Source: Hyphomicrobium sp. (lineage in GTDB: Bacteria; Pseudomonadota; Alphaproteobacteria; Rhizobiales; Hyphomicrobiaceae). Taken from it: a stretch of DNA of 64,000 nt. Under the pieces are notes generated by a model that saw only the letters and a list, made by a program, of their open reading frames with translations, was not told the DNA's origin and searched no databases. Numbering within the stretch: the first letter of the stretch is position 1; each line of letters opens with the position of its first letter. The position numbers and the translations under genes are program-made. Shown here piece by piece: positions 31,126 through 39,799 of this stretch. The stretch is taken from contig NZ_RXIZ01000001.1 of NCBI RefSeq assembly GCF_003987855.1, positions 152,933 to 216,932 of the forward strand. Reading direction: 5' to 3'.

Positions 31126-31137
31126 CAAGAATTCTTG
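31126..31137. promoter_or_regulatory. Putative ArsR operator
   Basis: CAAGAATTCTTG is a perfect palindrome just upstream of arsR, within an AT-rich stretch suited to a promoter. Confidence 0.6.
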
Positions 31138-31192
31138 AAATATACAATCGGACGGCTGCCTCGTCCGATGCTTCGCCGCCAAATAAAAAAAA

Positions 31193-31218
31193 AGCCGGGC
31201 GGATTTCTCCGCCCGGCT
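31193..31218 (-). terminator. Rho-independent terminator
   Basis: AGCCGGGCGGA-tttc-TCCGCCCGGCT with nine A's before it on the + strand, that is a T-run on the minus strand. It ends the small secreted protein gene at 31278-31592. Confidence 0.85.
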
Positions 31219-31277
31219 GAGCTTTCAGTCGCGCCTCCGGCTATGCTCGACCGAGCAAGCTGGAAACCGAATTAGAT

Positions 31278-31592
31278 TTACGGGCAAACCCACACCGGTC
31301 CGACGACCACGCAGCCACGCGAGCGCCAGTTGTACGGACGCGAGTGATAGCGGTGCCATCCGCGGTAGCGGTCGCCGCCGCGCCATCCACGGTCACCGCG
31401 CCAATGTCCGCGACGGTAATCGCGATGACCCCGGTAGTGCCGGTTGCCGCGCTTGTAATCGGCGAGCTGAATGCCGCTATGGTCATTGCTCAGACCGCCC
31501 AGCGCCGTCGATGCGGGAGCCGCATTCGCCGAAGCCGCTGCGCCGAAGGCCGTGCCCAAGGCTAGAAAACCAACGAGTACGAGACGTTTCAT
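31278..31592 (-). CDS. Small basic secreted protein rich in Arg, Gly, Tyr and Trp
   Basis: About 104 residues. The signal peptide ends ASANA; the mature part has low-complexity RGNRHYRGHRDYRRGHWRGD runs and ends with CVVVGPVWVCP, a cysteine pair. GGAGAG precedes the chosen ATG at 31592. Such proteins are common in Hyphomicrobiales and their role is unknown. It is the gene upstream of a strong terminator and stands alone. Confidence 0.7.
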   Translation of the reverse strand: MKRLVLVGFLALGTAFGAAASANAAPASTALGGLSNDHSGIQLADYKRGNRHYRGHRDYRRGHWRGDRGWRGGDRYRGWHRYHSRPYNWRSRGCVVVGPVWVCP

Positions 31593-31873
31593 CCCTAGGT
31601 CTCTCCTTTTGTCGGGATTGCAGTTCATACAGTCCGGCCACCAACCAGACTGCGGACGACGCGCGGCAGTTGAGATCCGCCGCGGCATAAGGAGATAACG
31701 CTCTCATGCCACCAACCCGACGCACTGAATGTGAGAAAAATCGCAGTTAAGTGCCCATTTCGCTTAGTTTTTCTCAAAAAAATTTCATTCGACGTAGGGA
31801 ACTAATTTGCTCCGCACGTGTGAGTAGCCCGGCTCCGCGCGTCGCTCGGATCGCGTGCGAGAGATCGCGGAGG

Positions 31874-31925
31874 CGGCCGCGATGCGCGGCCCTCAAAAAA
31901 AATCCAAAAAACTTATCCCCGCTCT
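31874..31925 (+). repeat. Composite module shared with 26741-26794
   Basis: A GGCCGCGATGCGC arm, then CCTCAA plus an A-rich bridge, then AAAAACTTATCCCCGCTCT. The left half of the palindrome is degenerate here, so this is a decayed copy. Confidence 0.65.
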
Positions 31926-31938
31926 TTCAACCTGCACG

Positions 31939-31966
31939 ATAATCCCCTCACCCATCCGGCAAGGGC
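31939..31966 (+). repeat. 28-nt exact dispersed repeat, copy 2
   Basis: Identical over 28 nt to 26082-26109. Confidence 0.85.
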
Positions 31967-32132
31967 ATCATGCGAGGCGTCGCGTGACGCTCGGGTGGGG
32001 CAGCCCGACCCGCTCGCGGCACGCGCGCGATGCGGACAAGGCGGAAGGCAGGTCCGCACGGGGTGAGAAACCCGTGTGCGGAGCACCCCGCTTCATTAAG
32101 TGACCTGTCCAGAACCCTGTTCTCGGTCTCGT

Positions 32133-32201
32133 CACGAAGCGGACCGGTTCCGAGACTGCTTATTGCGAAGACACGACGCCGCGGAACCCGTCCGCTTCGT
32201 G
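32133..32201. repeat. Long inverted repeat (20-bp arms, 29-nt loop)
   Basis: Arms at 32133-32152 and 32182-32201 pair at 19 of 20 positions (CACGAAGCGGAC ... GTCCGCTTCGTG and GGTTCCG ... CGGAACC). It could be a small non-autonomous element or a structured RNA. Confidence 0.75.
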
Positions 32202-32218
32202 CTTTATTGCTTGGCCAC

Positions 32219-32245
32219 GGCGACTCCCCTTCGGGGAGCCGCCGC
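32219..32245. repeat. GAGTC-family palindrome, copy I
   Basis: GGCGACTCCCC-ttc-GGGGAGCCGCC core with short outer arms, in reverse orientation relative to copies A-C. Confidence 0.65.
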
Positions 32246-32305
32246 TATGTGCGCATGCCGTTTCGCCGGCCGTTGGGGCCTGCGTGTGCGCGCACAATCA
32301 AACAG

Positions 32306-32794
32306 TCACCCCGGAATATTGGGCTCGACCAGAAGGGCGAACTGCGCCAGCGATTGCTGCCAGCCGAGATAGCACTGCTCGACCGGGATAGCGGCAGGAA
32401 TGCCTACCTGCTCGATCTCTACGTCGGTTCCGCAGGACACGGCCTTGAGCTTGATCGTGACGTTCATCTCGCCGGGCAGGTTCGGATCGTCGAACACATC
32501 GTTGTACCGAATGAGCTCGTGCGGTTTCAGCTCAAGATACGTGCCGCCGAAGGAATGCCCGTTCCCCGACGTGAAGTTCGTGAACGTCATCCGGAACGTG
32601 CCGCCGACCTTGGCGTCGAGATGCGCGACGTGGCACGTGAATCCGTGCGGCGGCAGCCACTTCGATAACGCGTCGGCCGTGAGAAAGGCGCGATAGACTT
32701 TCTCTGGGCTGGTGGCAAACACGCGGTGCAGCCGGACGGTGCCCGTCACACCCTTCGATGCAGCGGCCGGGTTGGATGTCGTCTTCTCGGACAT
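32306..32794 (-). CDS. SRPBCC/AHSA1-type protein
   Basis: About 162 residues. Typical START-like features: VRLHRVFATSPEKVYRAFLT near the start, LSKWLPPHGFTCHV, GGTFRMTFTNF and LGWQQSLAQFALLVE at the end. These helix-grip proteins bind hydrophobic ligands or act as co-chaperone-like domains; this one is of the activator of Hsp90 homologue 1-like class. AAGGAG precedes ATG 32794. It is divergent from the HAD gene. Confidence 0.88.
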   Translation of the reverse strand: MSEKTTSNPAAASKGVTGTVRLHRVFATSPEKVYRAFLTADALSKWLPPHGFTCHVAHLDAKVGGTFRMTFTNFTSGNGHSFGGTYLELKPHELIRYNDVFDDPNLPGEMNVTIKLKAVSCGTDVEIEQVGIPAAIPVEQCYLGWQQSLAQFALLVEPNIPG

Positions 32795-32978
32795 TCGAAA
32801 CTCCTTTTCTTGGGCGTCCGCGGTTGTCGCCATGCGCCTGCCTTATCAAGACGTCCGAGAGCTGCCCATTCCGACAGGGCGCTTTACGCCAAACATCGCC
32901 GTGACGTGCACCCATGTCCGATTGACTCAACCCCTTTCGCAAGGTGAGGGTCGGATCGAGGGGGCGTTTATTTTTCGC

Positions 32979-33608
32979 ATGCGTTACACACTTGTCATTT
33001 TCGATCTCGACGGCACGCTCGCCGACAGCTTTCCCTGGTTCATCGGCAGCCTCAACACTGTTGCCGACGCCTTTAGGCTGCGCCGTGTCGGCGAGGACGA
33101 GATCGAGCCGTTGCGCCGCGCCGACGTGCCCGAGATATTGAAGCATCTCGGCGTGCCGCGCTGGAAGCTGCCCATGATCGCCCGCTACATGCGCAAGCTG
33201 AAATCCACCGAGCTGCACACTATCTCGCTGTTTCCCGGCGTCGAGGACATGCTGCGCACCTTGAAGGCCGGGGGCGTCACGCTGACGCTTGTCAGCTCCG
33301 ACAACGAGGAGAATGCCAAGGTCGTCCTTGGCCCCGACAACGCCGCGCTCTTCTCGCAGTATAACTGCAGCGCCGCTCTATTCGGCAAGGCAGGCAAGTT
33401 TCGTCGCGTCATGCGCCGCGCGGGCGTCGAACCGCACCGGGTCTTGGCAATCGGCGATGAAGCCCGCGATCTCAACGCTGCCCGCGCCGCGGGCATTGAT
33501 TTCGCTGCCGTGACCTGGGGCTATACGGCGCCCGAAAAGCTCCGCACCTTCAATCCTGACATTGTCTTCGAGCGCATCGAAGACATCGGGGCCAAACTCC
33601 TGCCTTGA
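32979..33608 (+). CDS. HAD-superfamily hydrolase (phosphoglycolate phosphatase-like)
   Basis: A 209-residue protein. HAD motif I is VIFDLDGTLADS at about 6-17, motif II is LVSSDNEEN near 103, a Lys in GKAGKF near 135 and motif IV GDEARDLNAARAAG near 154. A helical cap lies between motifs I and II. It probably removes phosphate from a small molecule; glycolate phosphate is only a guess. ATG 32979 starts two residues before the conserved core; longer frames read through noncoding DNA. Confidence 0.88.
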   Translation: MRYTLVIFDLDGTLADSFPWFIGSLNTVADAFRLRRVGEDEIEPLRRADVPEILKHLGVPRWKLPMIARYMRKLKSTELHTISLFPGVEDMLRTLKAGGVTLTLVSSDNEENAKVVLGPDNAALFSQYNCSAALFGKAGKFRRVMRRAGVEPHRVLAIGDEARDLNAARAAGIDFAAVTWGYTAPEKLRTFNPDIVFERIEDIGAKLLP

Positions 33609-33692
33609 AGTGCGCCGGGCGGCACCCGAAAGTTTCGAGAAAGCGCACGGCAGCCAGCGCGTGAAACGCGTGTCGCCGTGCGCCAGGAAAAC

Positions 33693-33998
33693 CTACTTCT
33701 TGGGGCACCACGACTCGTTCGAGGCCTTGCACGAGACCGAGTAGTTTTTGGTCATCTTCTCCGCCTTCGCCCATTCCCCGTCGTCGATGCTGTTGTTGTC
33801 GTCGGCATCGATCGCGGAGAACTGCGGTGCCGGATCCAGCTTCAGCTTCGAGAGGTTGGCATCGAACTCGGTCCGGCTGACGGTGCCGCTGCCGTCCGTG
33901 TCGAGCGTCTTGAAGCTCGATGCCCAATCGCCCGCCATGGCATAGGTCGCCGATGCGGCAATGAAAGCCGCAGCGAGTGGCAGCAAGTTCTTCTTCAT
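33693..33998 (-). CDS. Secreted EF-hand calcium-binding protein
   Basis: A 101-residue protein. A signal peptide (ends YAMAG) leads to two EF-hand loops: DTDGSGTVSRTEF at about 33-45 and DADDNNSIDDGEW at about 64-76. The first has the full Asp/Asp/Ser/.../Glu ligand pattern; the second lacks the usual Gly at loop position 6. The C-terminus ends with a cysteine pair (VSCKASNESWCPKK). Likely a periplasmic Ca2+ buffer or sensor. Confidence 0.85.
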   Translation of the reverse strand: MKKNLLPLAAAFIAASATYAMAGDWASSFKTLDTDGSGTVSRTEFDANLSKLKLDPAPQFSAIDADDNNSIDDGEWAKAEKMTKNYSVSCKASNESWCPKK

Positions 33999-34360
33999 GC
34001 GTCGTCTCCCTTCGGGAATTTATAGATTTTTGCGACCGCCTCTCGCGAGCCCGGGAGCCCGTTTCGGACGGCCCGCAAGCAACACGCGCCAGAAGCGCGC
34101 ACGCAATGGCACGACTGGCAAATCCGAACGGGAGAGTTTGCAAGAGCGCGAAGGGTGCACCGCACTGCGCGTTGGGGCTCGCGGTTTCGGCCCCTTGCGC
34201 ACCGAAACCGGACGCGAAACAAAAAAGGCGCCCGCCGTGGTGCGCCACTAAGCCGTGAACGAAAAGAAGTTATCCCCGCTCACAGCGTGGACCACATAAT
34301 AGATGGGAGGCGGCGGCTAATGCCCCCGCCCCCCCGGAGGAGCTGTAGGAGAGTGCGATC
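33999..34360. other. Intergenic region, no clear gene
   Basis: About 360 bp between the EF-hand and chemoreceptor genes. GTTATCCCCGCT at 34269-34280 matches the short motif seen at 26776 and 31906. A run of C's at 34322-34336 follows the chemoreceptor stop. Nothing else is recognisable. Confidence 0.5.
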
Positions 34361-36250
34361 CTAGAACTCTTCCCAATCGGCGTCCGCGCCGTTGGCAACA
34401 GCGGCCTTACGAGGTGCTGCGCGCGATACGTGGCTGCTCGGAGCGGCTGCTTGCGGCCGGCGGGCCGGCGGAGGCGTCGGCTTGCGGAATGCGTGGGGCG
34501 CTGCGCGCTCGAGTTCGCGGCGGATCGGATCGGCGCCGCTCGCTCCGAGATCGAACTTGCCGACGAGCCCCGCCATGGAGTCCGCCTCTTTGGAGAGGGC
34601 ATGCACGGCCGCGGTGCTTTCTTCCACCATCGCCGCGTTCTGCTGCGTTCCCTGGTCCATCTGACCGATTGCGGCGTTGATCTGTCCCAGGCCAACGGCC
34701 TGCTGTTCAGCACCCGACGCGATCTTTGCCACGAGATCGCCGATCTCGTTGACGCGCGTCACGATGCGATCGAGGGCATCGCCGGTCTCGCCGACGAGCT
34801 TGGCGCCCGCTCCCACCTGCTGCGTACTCGTCGAAATCAGCGACTTGATTTCTTTCGCCGCCTCGGCGGATCTCTGCGCCAGTGCTCGAACTTCGCTTGC
34901 GACAACCGCGAAGCCGCGGCCCGCATCGCCCGCTCGAGCCGCCTCGACGCCCGCGTTGAGCGCAAGGAGGTTCGTCTGGAACGCGATCTCGTCGATGACG
35001 CCGATGATCTGCGAGACCTTCTGCGCCGAAGACTCGATCTGCTGCATCGCGCCGATCGCCTGACGAACGATATCGCCGCCATGCTCGGCCTCGCTGCGGG
35101 CCGTCGTCATGGTGTCGCTGGCCTTCTTCGATCCGTCGGCAGTCCGCTTGACCGTCGACGTGATCTCGTTGAGCGCAGCCGTCGTTTCCTCGAGCGAAGC
35201 AGCCTGCTGCTCCGTCCGTCGCGACAGTTCATCGGAAGCCGCCGCCATATCGGCAGCGCCAGCGCGGACAGACTCCGCGTTTTCCGCAATACCCGAGAGA
35301 ACCTCCCGCAGGGTTTGCACCGCTGCGTTGAAATTGGTGCGCAGCTGCTCGTATTCCGCTCCAAACGCTTCGTTCAAGCGGTAGGTGAGATTGCCGTCCG
35401 CAAGCTCCCGCAACCCTGATCCGAGTGAAGAGACGACGCGGTGCTGTTCGGCCGATTTGCGTTCGCGCTCTTCGTCCGCGATCCGCCGCTGCTCTTCCAG
35501 AGCCGTAACATCGGTCGCGAACTTGACGACCTTGAACGGCTTGCCGTTGGCGTCGAGAAGCGGGTTGTAGGAGGCTTGAATCCAAACCTCTTTGCCACCC
35601 TTGGCCATGCGACGGAACTTGTCCGCAATAAATTCGCCGCGATTGAGCCGATCCCAGAACACGCGATATTCGGCCGATTTTGCATAAACGGGATCGACAA
35701 AGAGGCTGTGCGACTTACCGACAACCTCGGCAAGGCTGTAATTGATGACCGCGAGAAAATTCGCGTTGGCCGTGATAACGGTACCGTCGAGATTGAACTC
35801 GATCACGCCTTCCGACCGGCTGATCGCAGCCATCTTGGCTTCGAGTTCTAGCGTCTTCGTCTCAACCGCGGTGATGTCGGTCGCGAATTTGATGACCTTG
35901 TACGGCTTGCCGTTGGCGTCGAGAAGCGGGTTGTAGGATGCTTCGATCCAGACCTCTCGTCCGCCCTTGGCGATGCGGCGGAACTTGGAAGCTACGAACT
36001 CGCCCCGGTTGAGTTTCTCCCAGAACGCCCTGTAGTCGCTGCTGCTCGCATAGCTCGGATCAACGAACGTGCTGTGATGCTTGCCCTCGATCTCAGGCAG
36101 GCTGTAGCCGATGACCGAAAGGAAGTTGTCGTTCGCTGTGATCACTTTGCCGTCGAGAGTGAATTCAATGATGCCCATCGAACGGCCGATGGCTGCGATC
36201 TTTGCCTCTGATTCATTTGGCGCACGGTTAGCCTTACCGAGTGAGAACAC
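34361..36250 (-). CDS. Soluble chemoreceptor with two PAS domains
   Basis: A 629-residue protein without membrane helices. Two PAS domains (about 17-130 and 138-255) are near copies of each other: both have VITAN-NFL, GREVWIEASYNPLLDANGKP or GKEVWIQASYNPLLDANGKP, and KFATD-T. A HAMP-like link leads to a long methyl-accepting coiled coil with the tip EIAFQTNLLALNAGVEAARA near 430-450. The tail DADWEEF fits the CheR-tethering xWxxF form. It probably senses redox or a ligand in the cytoplasm. Confidence 0.93.
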   Translation of the reverse strand: MFSLGKANRAPNESEAKIAAIGRSMGIIEFTLDGKVITANDNFLSVIGYSLPEIEGKHHSTFVDPSYASSSDYRAFWEKLNRGEFVASKFRRIAKGGREVWIEASYNPLLDANGKPYKVIKFATDITAVETKTLELEAKMAAISRSEGVIEFNLDGTVITANANFLAVINYSLAEVVGKSHSLFVDPVYAKSAEYRVFWDRLNRGEFIADKFRRMAKGGKEVWIQASYNPLLDANGKPFKVVKFATDVTALEEQRRIADEERERKSAEQHRVVSSLGSGLRELADGNLTYRLNEAFGAEYEQLRTNFNAAVQTLREVLSGIAENAESVRAGAADMAAASDELSRRTEQQAASLEETTAALNEITSTVKRTADGSKKASDTMTTARSEAEHGGDIVRQAIGAMQQIESSAQKVSQIIGVIDEIAFQTNLLALNAGVEAARAGDAGRGFAVVASEVRALAQRSAEAAKEIKSLISTSTQQVGAGAKLVGETGDALDRIVTRVNEIGDLVAKIASGAEQQAVGLGQINAAIGQMDQGTQQNAAMVEESTAAVHALSKEADSMAGLVGKFDLGASGADPIRRELERAAPHAFRKPTPPPARRPQAAAPSSHVSRAAPRKAAVANGADADWEEF

Positions 36251-36592
36251 GATCGTCTCCGTTTTATATTTTTGGCCGGGAACAGCGCGTCACTGGACCA
36301 ATCTGCGCGCCTTCAGATTCGTCCGTATCCTGCGTTTTGCCGCTTAACGAAAGAATAATGCCGGCTGTTGGACATGGTTCAAACGGACCAAAAGCAGCCG
36401 TCTTGGACCAAAGAACTAGGAGAGCATTGGCAGCTCTCGATCGCGTTCTGACGTCCGTCAAATTGCCAACGCGAGCGTGATCGTCGAGCAAATTGAAATG
36501 TATTCCGCCGCGATTCGTAGTTTGCGCTCCGTCAATCTCACGCTCCGATGGAAGCGTCACACTTACACATTCGAATCTATACGGGGGTGATC
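36251..36592. other. Divergent intergenic region, nothing recognised
   Basis: About 340 bp between the chemoreceptor and cytochrome c genes; it must hold both promoters. No repeat or small gene stands out. Confidence 0.5.
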
Positions 36593-37012
36593 ATGGCCAA
36601 CTTCGTCTTCGCCGAAGCAGCAAGTGCAAGGGCACTCAAGACGCTTTGCTTCTCGATGGCTGTCTCATTTCCCCTGCAGATCGCCATCGCCGGCCCCAAC
36701 GATATCGACGCGCCGCCGTCGATCAAGGAGGAACCGGGCAAACCGGAATCGAAGCTACCTGACATCGAGAACGGCAAGAACGTCGCCCGCAAGCTTTGCA
36801 CCACGTGCCATTTGATTGGAGAACCTGCCAGCGCTCCGATGCCAACCGACGTGCCGACATTTGCCAGCATCGCGCAGCGGCCTGGCCAAACGGCCGACCA
36901 TATCTCCACTTGGCTAACCCGGCCTCATCCGCCGATGCCGAACCTCAATCTCACGCGATTGGAGATCCGGGATTTGACTGGCTATATCCTTTCCCTTCGG
37001 ACACAGAAGTGA
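36593..37012 (+). CDS. Small c-type cytochrome
   Basis: About 139 residues. The signal peptide is long (about 1-33, ending QIAIAG). CTTCH at 69-73 binds haem c, and HPPMPNLNL near 115 gives the Met ligand. SAP and PTDVPTFASIAQRPGQTADH resemble cytochromes of the c5/c551 type. ATG 36593 is used because GGGGGTG precedes it. A perfect terminator follows 14 bp after the stop. It stands alone without redox partners. Confidence 0.85.
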   Translation: MANFVFAEAASARALKTLCFSMAVSFPLQIAIAGPNDIDAPPSIKEEPGKPESKLPDIENGKNVARKLCTTCHLIGEPASAPMPTDVPTFASIAQRPGQTADHISTWLTRPHPPMPNLNLTRLEIRDLTGYILSLRTQK

Positions 37013-37026
37013 TGCCAGTGGCAAAA

Positions 37027-37057
37027 AAAGCAGCGGATCTTGCGATCCGCTGCTTTT
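37027..37057. terminator. Bidirectional terminator
   Basis: GCAGCGGATC-ttgc-GATCCGCTGC, flanked by A-run and T-run. It lies between two convergent genes and serves both. Confidence 0.88.
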
Positions 37058-37077
37058 CCCTGTCCGTCTTGCCGAAC

Positions 37078-37368
37078 TTAGTAGCCTGACACTCCGACGC
37101 CGCCCGGCCCAACGTAAACGCTGACGCCAGGGCCATCGTCATAGTAGTCGTAGTCCCGATAGCCGTAGTCGCGATATCGACCGCGCCAATAGTCGTCATT
37201 GCCGCCGTACCGGCGCAGATTTTCGCGATCGCTTCGGTTCAGATAACGTCCTTGCCGCTCCTTCGCGCGCGCACCTTCCACGCCACTGATGGAATCTGCT
37301 TGCACCGTCGGAACCGCAAAGGTGACCAGCATTGCAGCACCGATCGCTGCCGCCAAACTTCTTTTCAT
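37078..37368 (-). CDS. Small secreted Tyr/Arg/Gly-rich protein
   Basis: About 96 residues. A signal peptide ends TVQA; the mature part carries VEGARAKERQGRYLNRSD then RENLRRYG and a repetitive RGRYRDYGYRDYDYYDDG stretch, ending VGPGGVGVSGY. The block V-E-x-A-R-A ... S-D-x-E-x-L-R-R-Y-G recurs in the protein at 46612-46854, so the two are likely related. Function unknown. Confidence 0.72.
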   Translation of the reverse strand: MKRSLAAAIGAAMLVTFAVPTVQADSISGVEGARAKERQGRYLNRSDRENLRRYGGNDDYWRGRYRDYGYRDYDYYDDGPGVSVYVGPGGVGVSGY

Positions 37369-37617
37369 TGCGGTACTCTCCATAATTCTGCGCTCCCGCC
37401 AACCATCGTTTTGAGCGCTGCCTGCAGATCCAACGTATTCGAACGATTGCTGTTCCCAGCATCACCTGGGGTGGCGGAACGCCACATGTTGCATCGCCTG
37501 GCTATTTAAAAAGAAACGCTGTTTGAGCTCGCCGCTTGCCGACGAAGACCGGTAACCGCAGATTGCGCCGGTGATACGAGGAGTTCCCCTGAAACGTCAC
37601 GCCCGCCGCGACAAAAA

Positions 37618-38796
37618 ATGGATAACCCCATGCGCGCATTTGTTTGGTGTCTCGCCTTCCTCAGTTCGTTCGCCGCATCCGGCACGGCTCGGTCGCAAGA
37701 CTCGATCGATCAAGTTCTGTCAGAGATACGAGAGAAATATGCGCTACCGGCCCTCGCGGCGGCCGTCGTCAGGAACGGCAACCTCGTTGCCGAAGGTGCC
37801 GTCGGCACGCGCTTGGCAGGAGCGGACATTCCGGTAACGGTCGACGATCGCTTCCATCTCGGATCCGACACTAAGGCGATGACCGCAACCCTCGCTGCCA
37901 TGCTGATTGAGGAAGGAAAGCTCCGCTGGGATTCCACCATCGGTGAAGTCCTCGGTCATGACCTCCCGGGCTTGAAGCCAGGGTTCGCCAAGATCACGCT
38001 CGAGCAACTGCTTTCGCACACCAGCGGCATTCCCTCCGATAACGAGGAGATCTTGAAGCTCTACTTCAGTGCCGACGCCTACGACCACGGGCTGACGGAA
38101 TGGCGCCTGCACCTGGTGAAGGAATGGGGATCAAAGCACGAGCCGAAGTTCCCCTCCTCCAGCAAGTTCCAATACGCCAATCTTGGCTACATCACTGTTG
38201 GCGCCATGATCGAGAAGGCTTCGGGTCAGCCCTGGGAACGGCTTATGTATGAGCGCATCTTCTTGCCTCTTGGCCTGAAGACCGCGGGCCTCGGCCCACA
38301 AGCGACATTCGGTCTGTATGACGCTCCCGTCGGCCATCGCCGGGATGATAAAGGCAAGCTGACTGCATTTCCCTGGGGCGAGCCTGCTGATCTTCCAGCC
38401 GCCTTGGGACCAGCGGGCCTCGCGCATATGAGCATCAAGGACTTCGCCACCTGGGCTGCTTGGAATGCAGGCGAAGGAAAGCGTGGTCCCCAACTCATCA
38501 AGGCAGAAACGCTGAAGCGCCTTCATACACCAGCTGTTGAGATGCAGATCAAGGATCCGAAGCCAGGCACACCTAAGTCCGGCTCTTATGCGTTCGGCTG
38601 GGGGCTCTCGAAACTGGATTGGACCGACAAACCGATCCTGACGCACAACGGATCGAACGGAATGAATTTTGCCTCTGTCTACATCGACGTGGATCACGAT
38701 CTCGCAATCGTTGTCGCCACCAATATCGCCGGTTCTGACGCCGACAAAGCGGCGCTCGACGTGATGAAGGCGCTTTACACCAAGTACGTGAAGTAG
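37618..38796 (+). CDS. Secreted serine hydrolase, class C beta-lactamase-like
   Basis: A 392-residue protein. A signal peptide leads to the penicillin-binding fold: S83-D-T-K86 (nucleophile Ser and Lys), Y186-A-N188, and HNGSNG near 341 in place of KTG. This pattern suits esterases, peptidases and family XII beta-lactamases alike, and the HNG box makes a true AmpC less likely. ATG 37630 is an alternative start. No ampR-like neighbour is present, which also speaks against an inducible lactamase. Confidence 0.85.
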   Translation: MDNPMRAFVWCLAFLSSFAASGTARSQDSIDQVLSEIREKYALPALAAAVVRNGNLVAEGAVGTRLAGADIPVTVDDRFHLGSDTKAMTATLAAMLIEEGKLRWDSTIGEVLGHDLPGLKPGFAKITLEQLLSHTSGIPSDNEEILKLYFSADAYDHGLTEWRLHLVKEWGSKHEPKFPSSSKFQYANLGYITVGAMIEKASGQPWERLMYERIFLPLGLKTAGLGPQATFGLYDAPVGHRRDDKGKLTAFPWGEPADLPAALGPAGLAHMSIKDFATWAAWNAGEGKRGPQLIKAETLKRLHTPAVEMQIKDPKPGTPKSGSYAFGWGLSKLDWTDKPILTHNGSNGMNFASVYIDVDHDLAIVVATNIAGSDADKAALDVMKALYTKYVK

Positions 38797-38814
38797 CGCG
38801 GCACGACCGCCGCA

Positions 38815-39246
38815 TCACGCTTCTTCTTCGATCGCAGCTTGGGCGATCTTTTGCGCGCCGCCATTGAAGTAGGCCGCCATGGCATGTCCTGCCGCGACCG
38901 CCAGGATACAAACGACGACCGAACCAGCGATGTTTAGGCAAGCGCGTCCCAACGCCCCGGCGCGCAACAGGTCCAGCGTCTGAAGGCTGAACGACGAGAA
39001 GGTTGTGTAGCCACCGCAGAAGCCGATCATCACGAAGAGACGCAAATTTTCCGAAACCGGGTAGCGCCCGGACGCCAATGTCAGCGTTCCGAAGAGGCCA
39101 ATCAGAAACGATCCCGTGACGTTGATGACGATCGTGCCCCACGGAAGCTCTTTGCTTACAGGAAGCATCAGCACGGAAACGACGTAGCGAGCCAGGGTGC
39201 CAAGCGCACCTCCAGCCATGACGATGAGACAGGTCGAGAACGACAT
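38815..39246 (-). CDS. crcB: Fluoride ion channel CrcB/Fluc
   Basis: About 143 residues with four helices. Signature segments are [26 protein letters not shown] and [13 protein letters not shown], which line the dual fluoride pathway of the dimer. It protects the cell by letting fluoride out. I checked the upstream DNA for the crcB fluoride riboswitch and found no match. ATG 39246 is preferred, as family members start just before the first helix. Confidence 0.93.
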   Translation of the reverse strand: MSFSTCLIVMAGGALGTLARYVVSVLMLPVSKELPWGTIVINVTGSFLIGLFGTLTLASGRYPVSENLRLFVMIGFCGGYTTFSSFSLQTLDLLRAGALGRACLNIAGSVVVCILAVAAGHAMAAYFNGGAQKIAQAAIEEEA

Positions 39247-39595
39247 GACGGCCCTCAGAACAACCACGTCCCGGCATGAGACGCCGGAAGACCCAAGTGA
39301 ACCAAGATTCGGACGAGCTTAGCTGGACATCATTGCGCTTCCTCCATCACTCGGGTCGCCGATTGATGAAAGAGCAACTCTTCCGCGACCGGATTGAAAT
39401 GCCCTGCCACTGGCTGCTCGTGGGCGAGCAGTCACCAATCAGCAGGAATCATCAGCCGTCGGGGCGGTTATGCGGGAGATCCCATTCCCTTAAGATAAAG
39501 GCTAACGCGCTTACCCATCATGTCAACGAGATATTTTCTTGCTATAATCAGATGCGCTTAGGATACCCGGCGCCGCCTCTTAACCGGTCCCCCGC
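39247..39595. other. Intergenic region, nothing recognised
   Basis: About 350 bp upstream of crcB. A frame reads across it but has no ribosome site or family features. No riboswitch found. Confidence 0.5.
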
Positions 39596-39793
39596 ATGTC
39601 CCTTTTTCTTCCCTTTTGGCAACGGCTGCTTGTTACGGTCCTCGCGATGCTCGCCTCGAGCTGGATTGCCGGGCTCATCTGGCACGCGATCTTCAACTTC
39701 CCACTACCAAGCTATGTCGGGGGCGTGGTCGGCGGTCTCGCGGCGCTCCCGCTTTGGGATCTGTTGAAGCGTATCCGGCCCGGCACCGTCTGA
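39596..39793 (+). CDS. Small two-helix membrane protein
   Basis: A 65-residue protein with two hydrophobic segments (LLVTVLAMLASSWIAGLIW; YVGGVVGGLAALPLWDLL) and a basic C-terminus. This resembles the MreD/RodA-region-like short frames seen in many proteobacteria but I cannot name a family. It converges on the gene at 39800 with a 6-bp gap. Confidence 0.55.
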   Translation: MSLFLPFWQRLLVTVLAMLASSWIAGLIWHAIFNFPLPSYVGGVVGGLAALPLWDLLKRIRPGTV

Positions 39794-39799
39794 GTAACG

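Larger units (their letters stand above)
31593..32305. other. Repeat-rich intergenic region
   Basis: About 700 bp without a convincing gene. It holds the composite module 31874-31925, the 28-nt repeat 31939-31966, GC-rich hairpins such as TCCGCACGGG ... CCCGTGTGCGGA at 32053-32082, a 20-bp-arm inverted repeat 32133-32201 and palindrome I at 32219-32245. Open frames here have no ribosome sites and read through the repeats. Confidence 0.65.

Noticed and set aside
32030-32668. A 212-codon plus-strand frame in the repeat-rich gap
   Set aside because: It runs through repeats and antisense of the SRPBCC gene, has no ribosome site and no recognisable domain.
39247-39400. Possible fluoride riboswitch upstream of crcB
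   Set aside because: I read the minus strand for the crcB motif (GATGG...CTCC...CTGAT...CTCCTAC order) and found no match.
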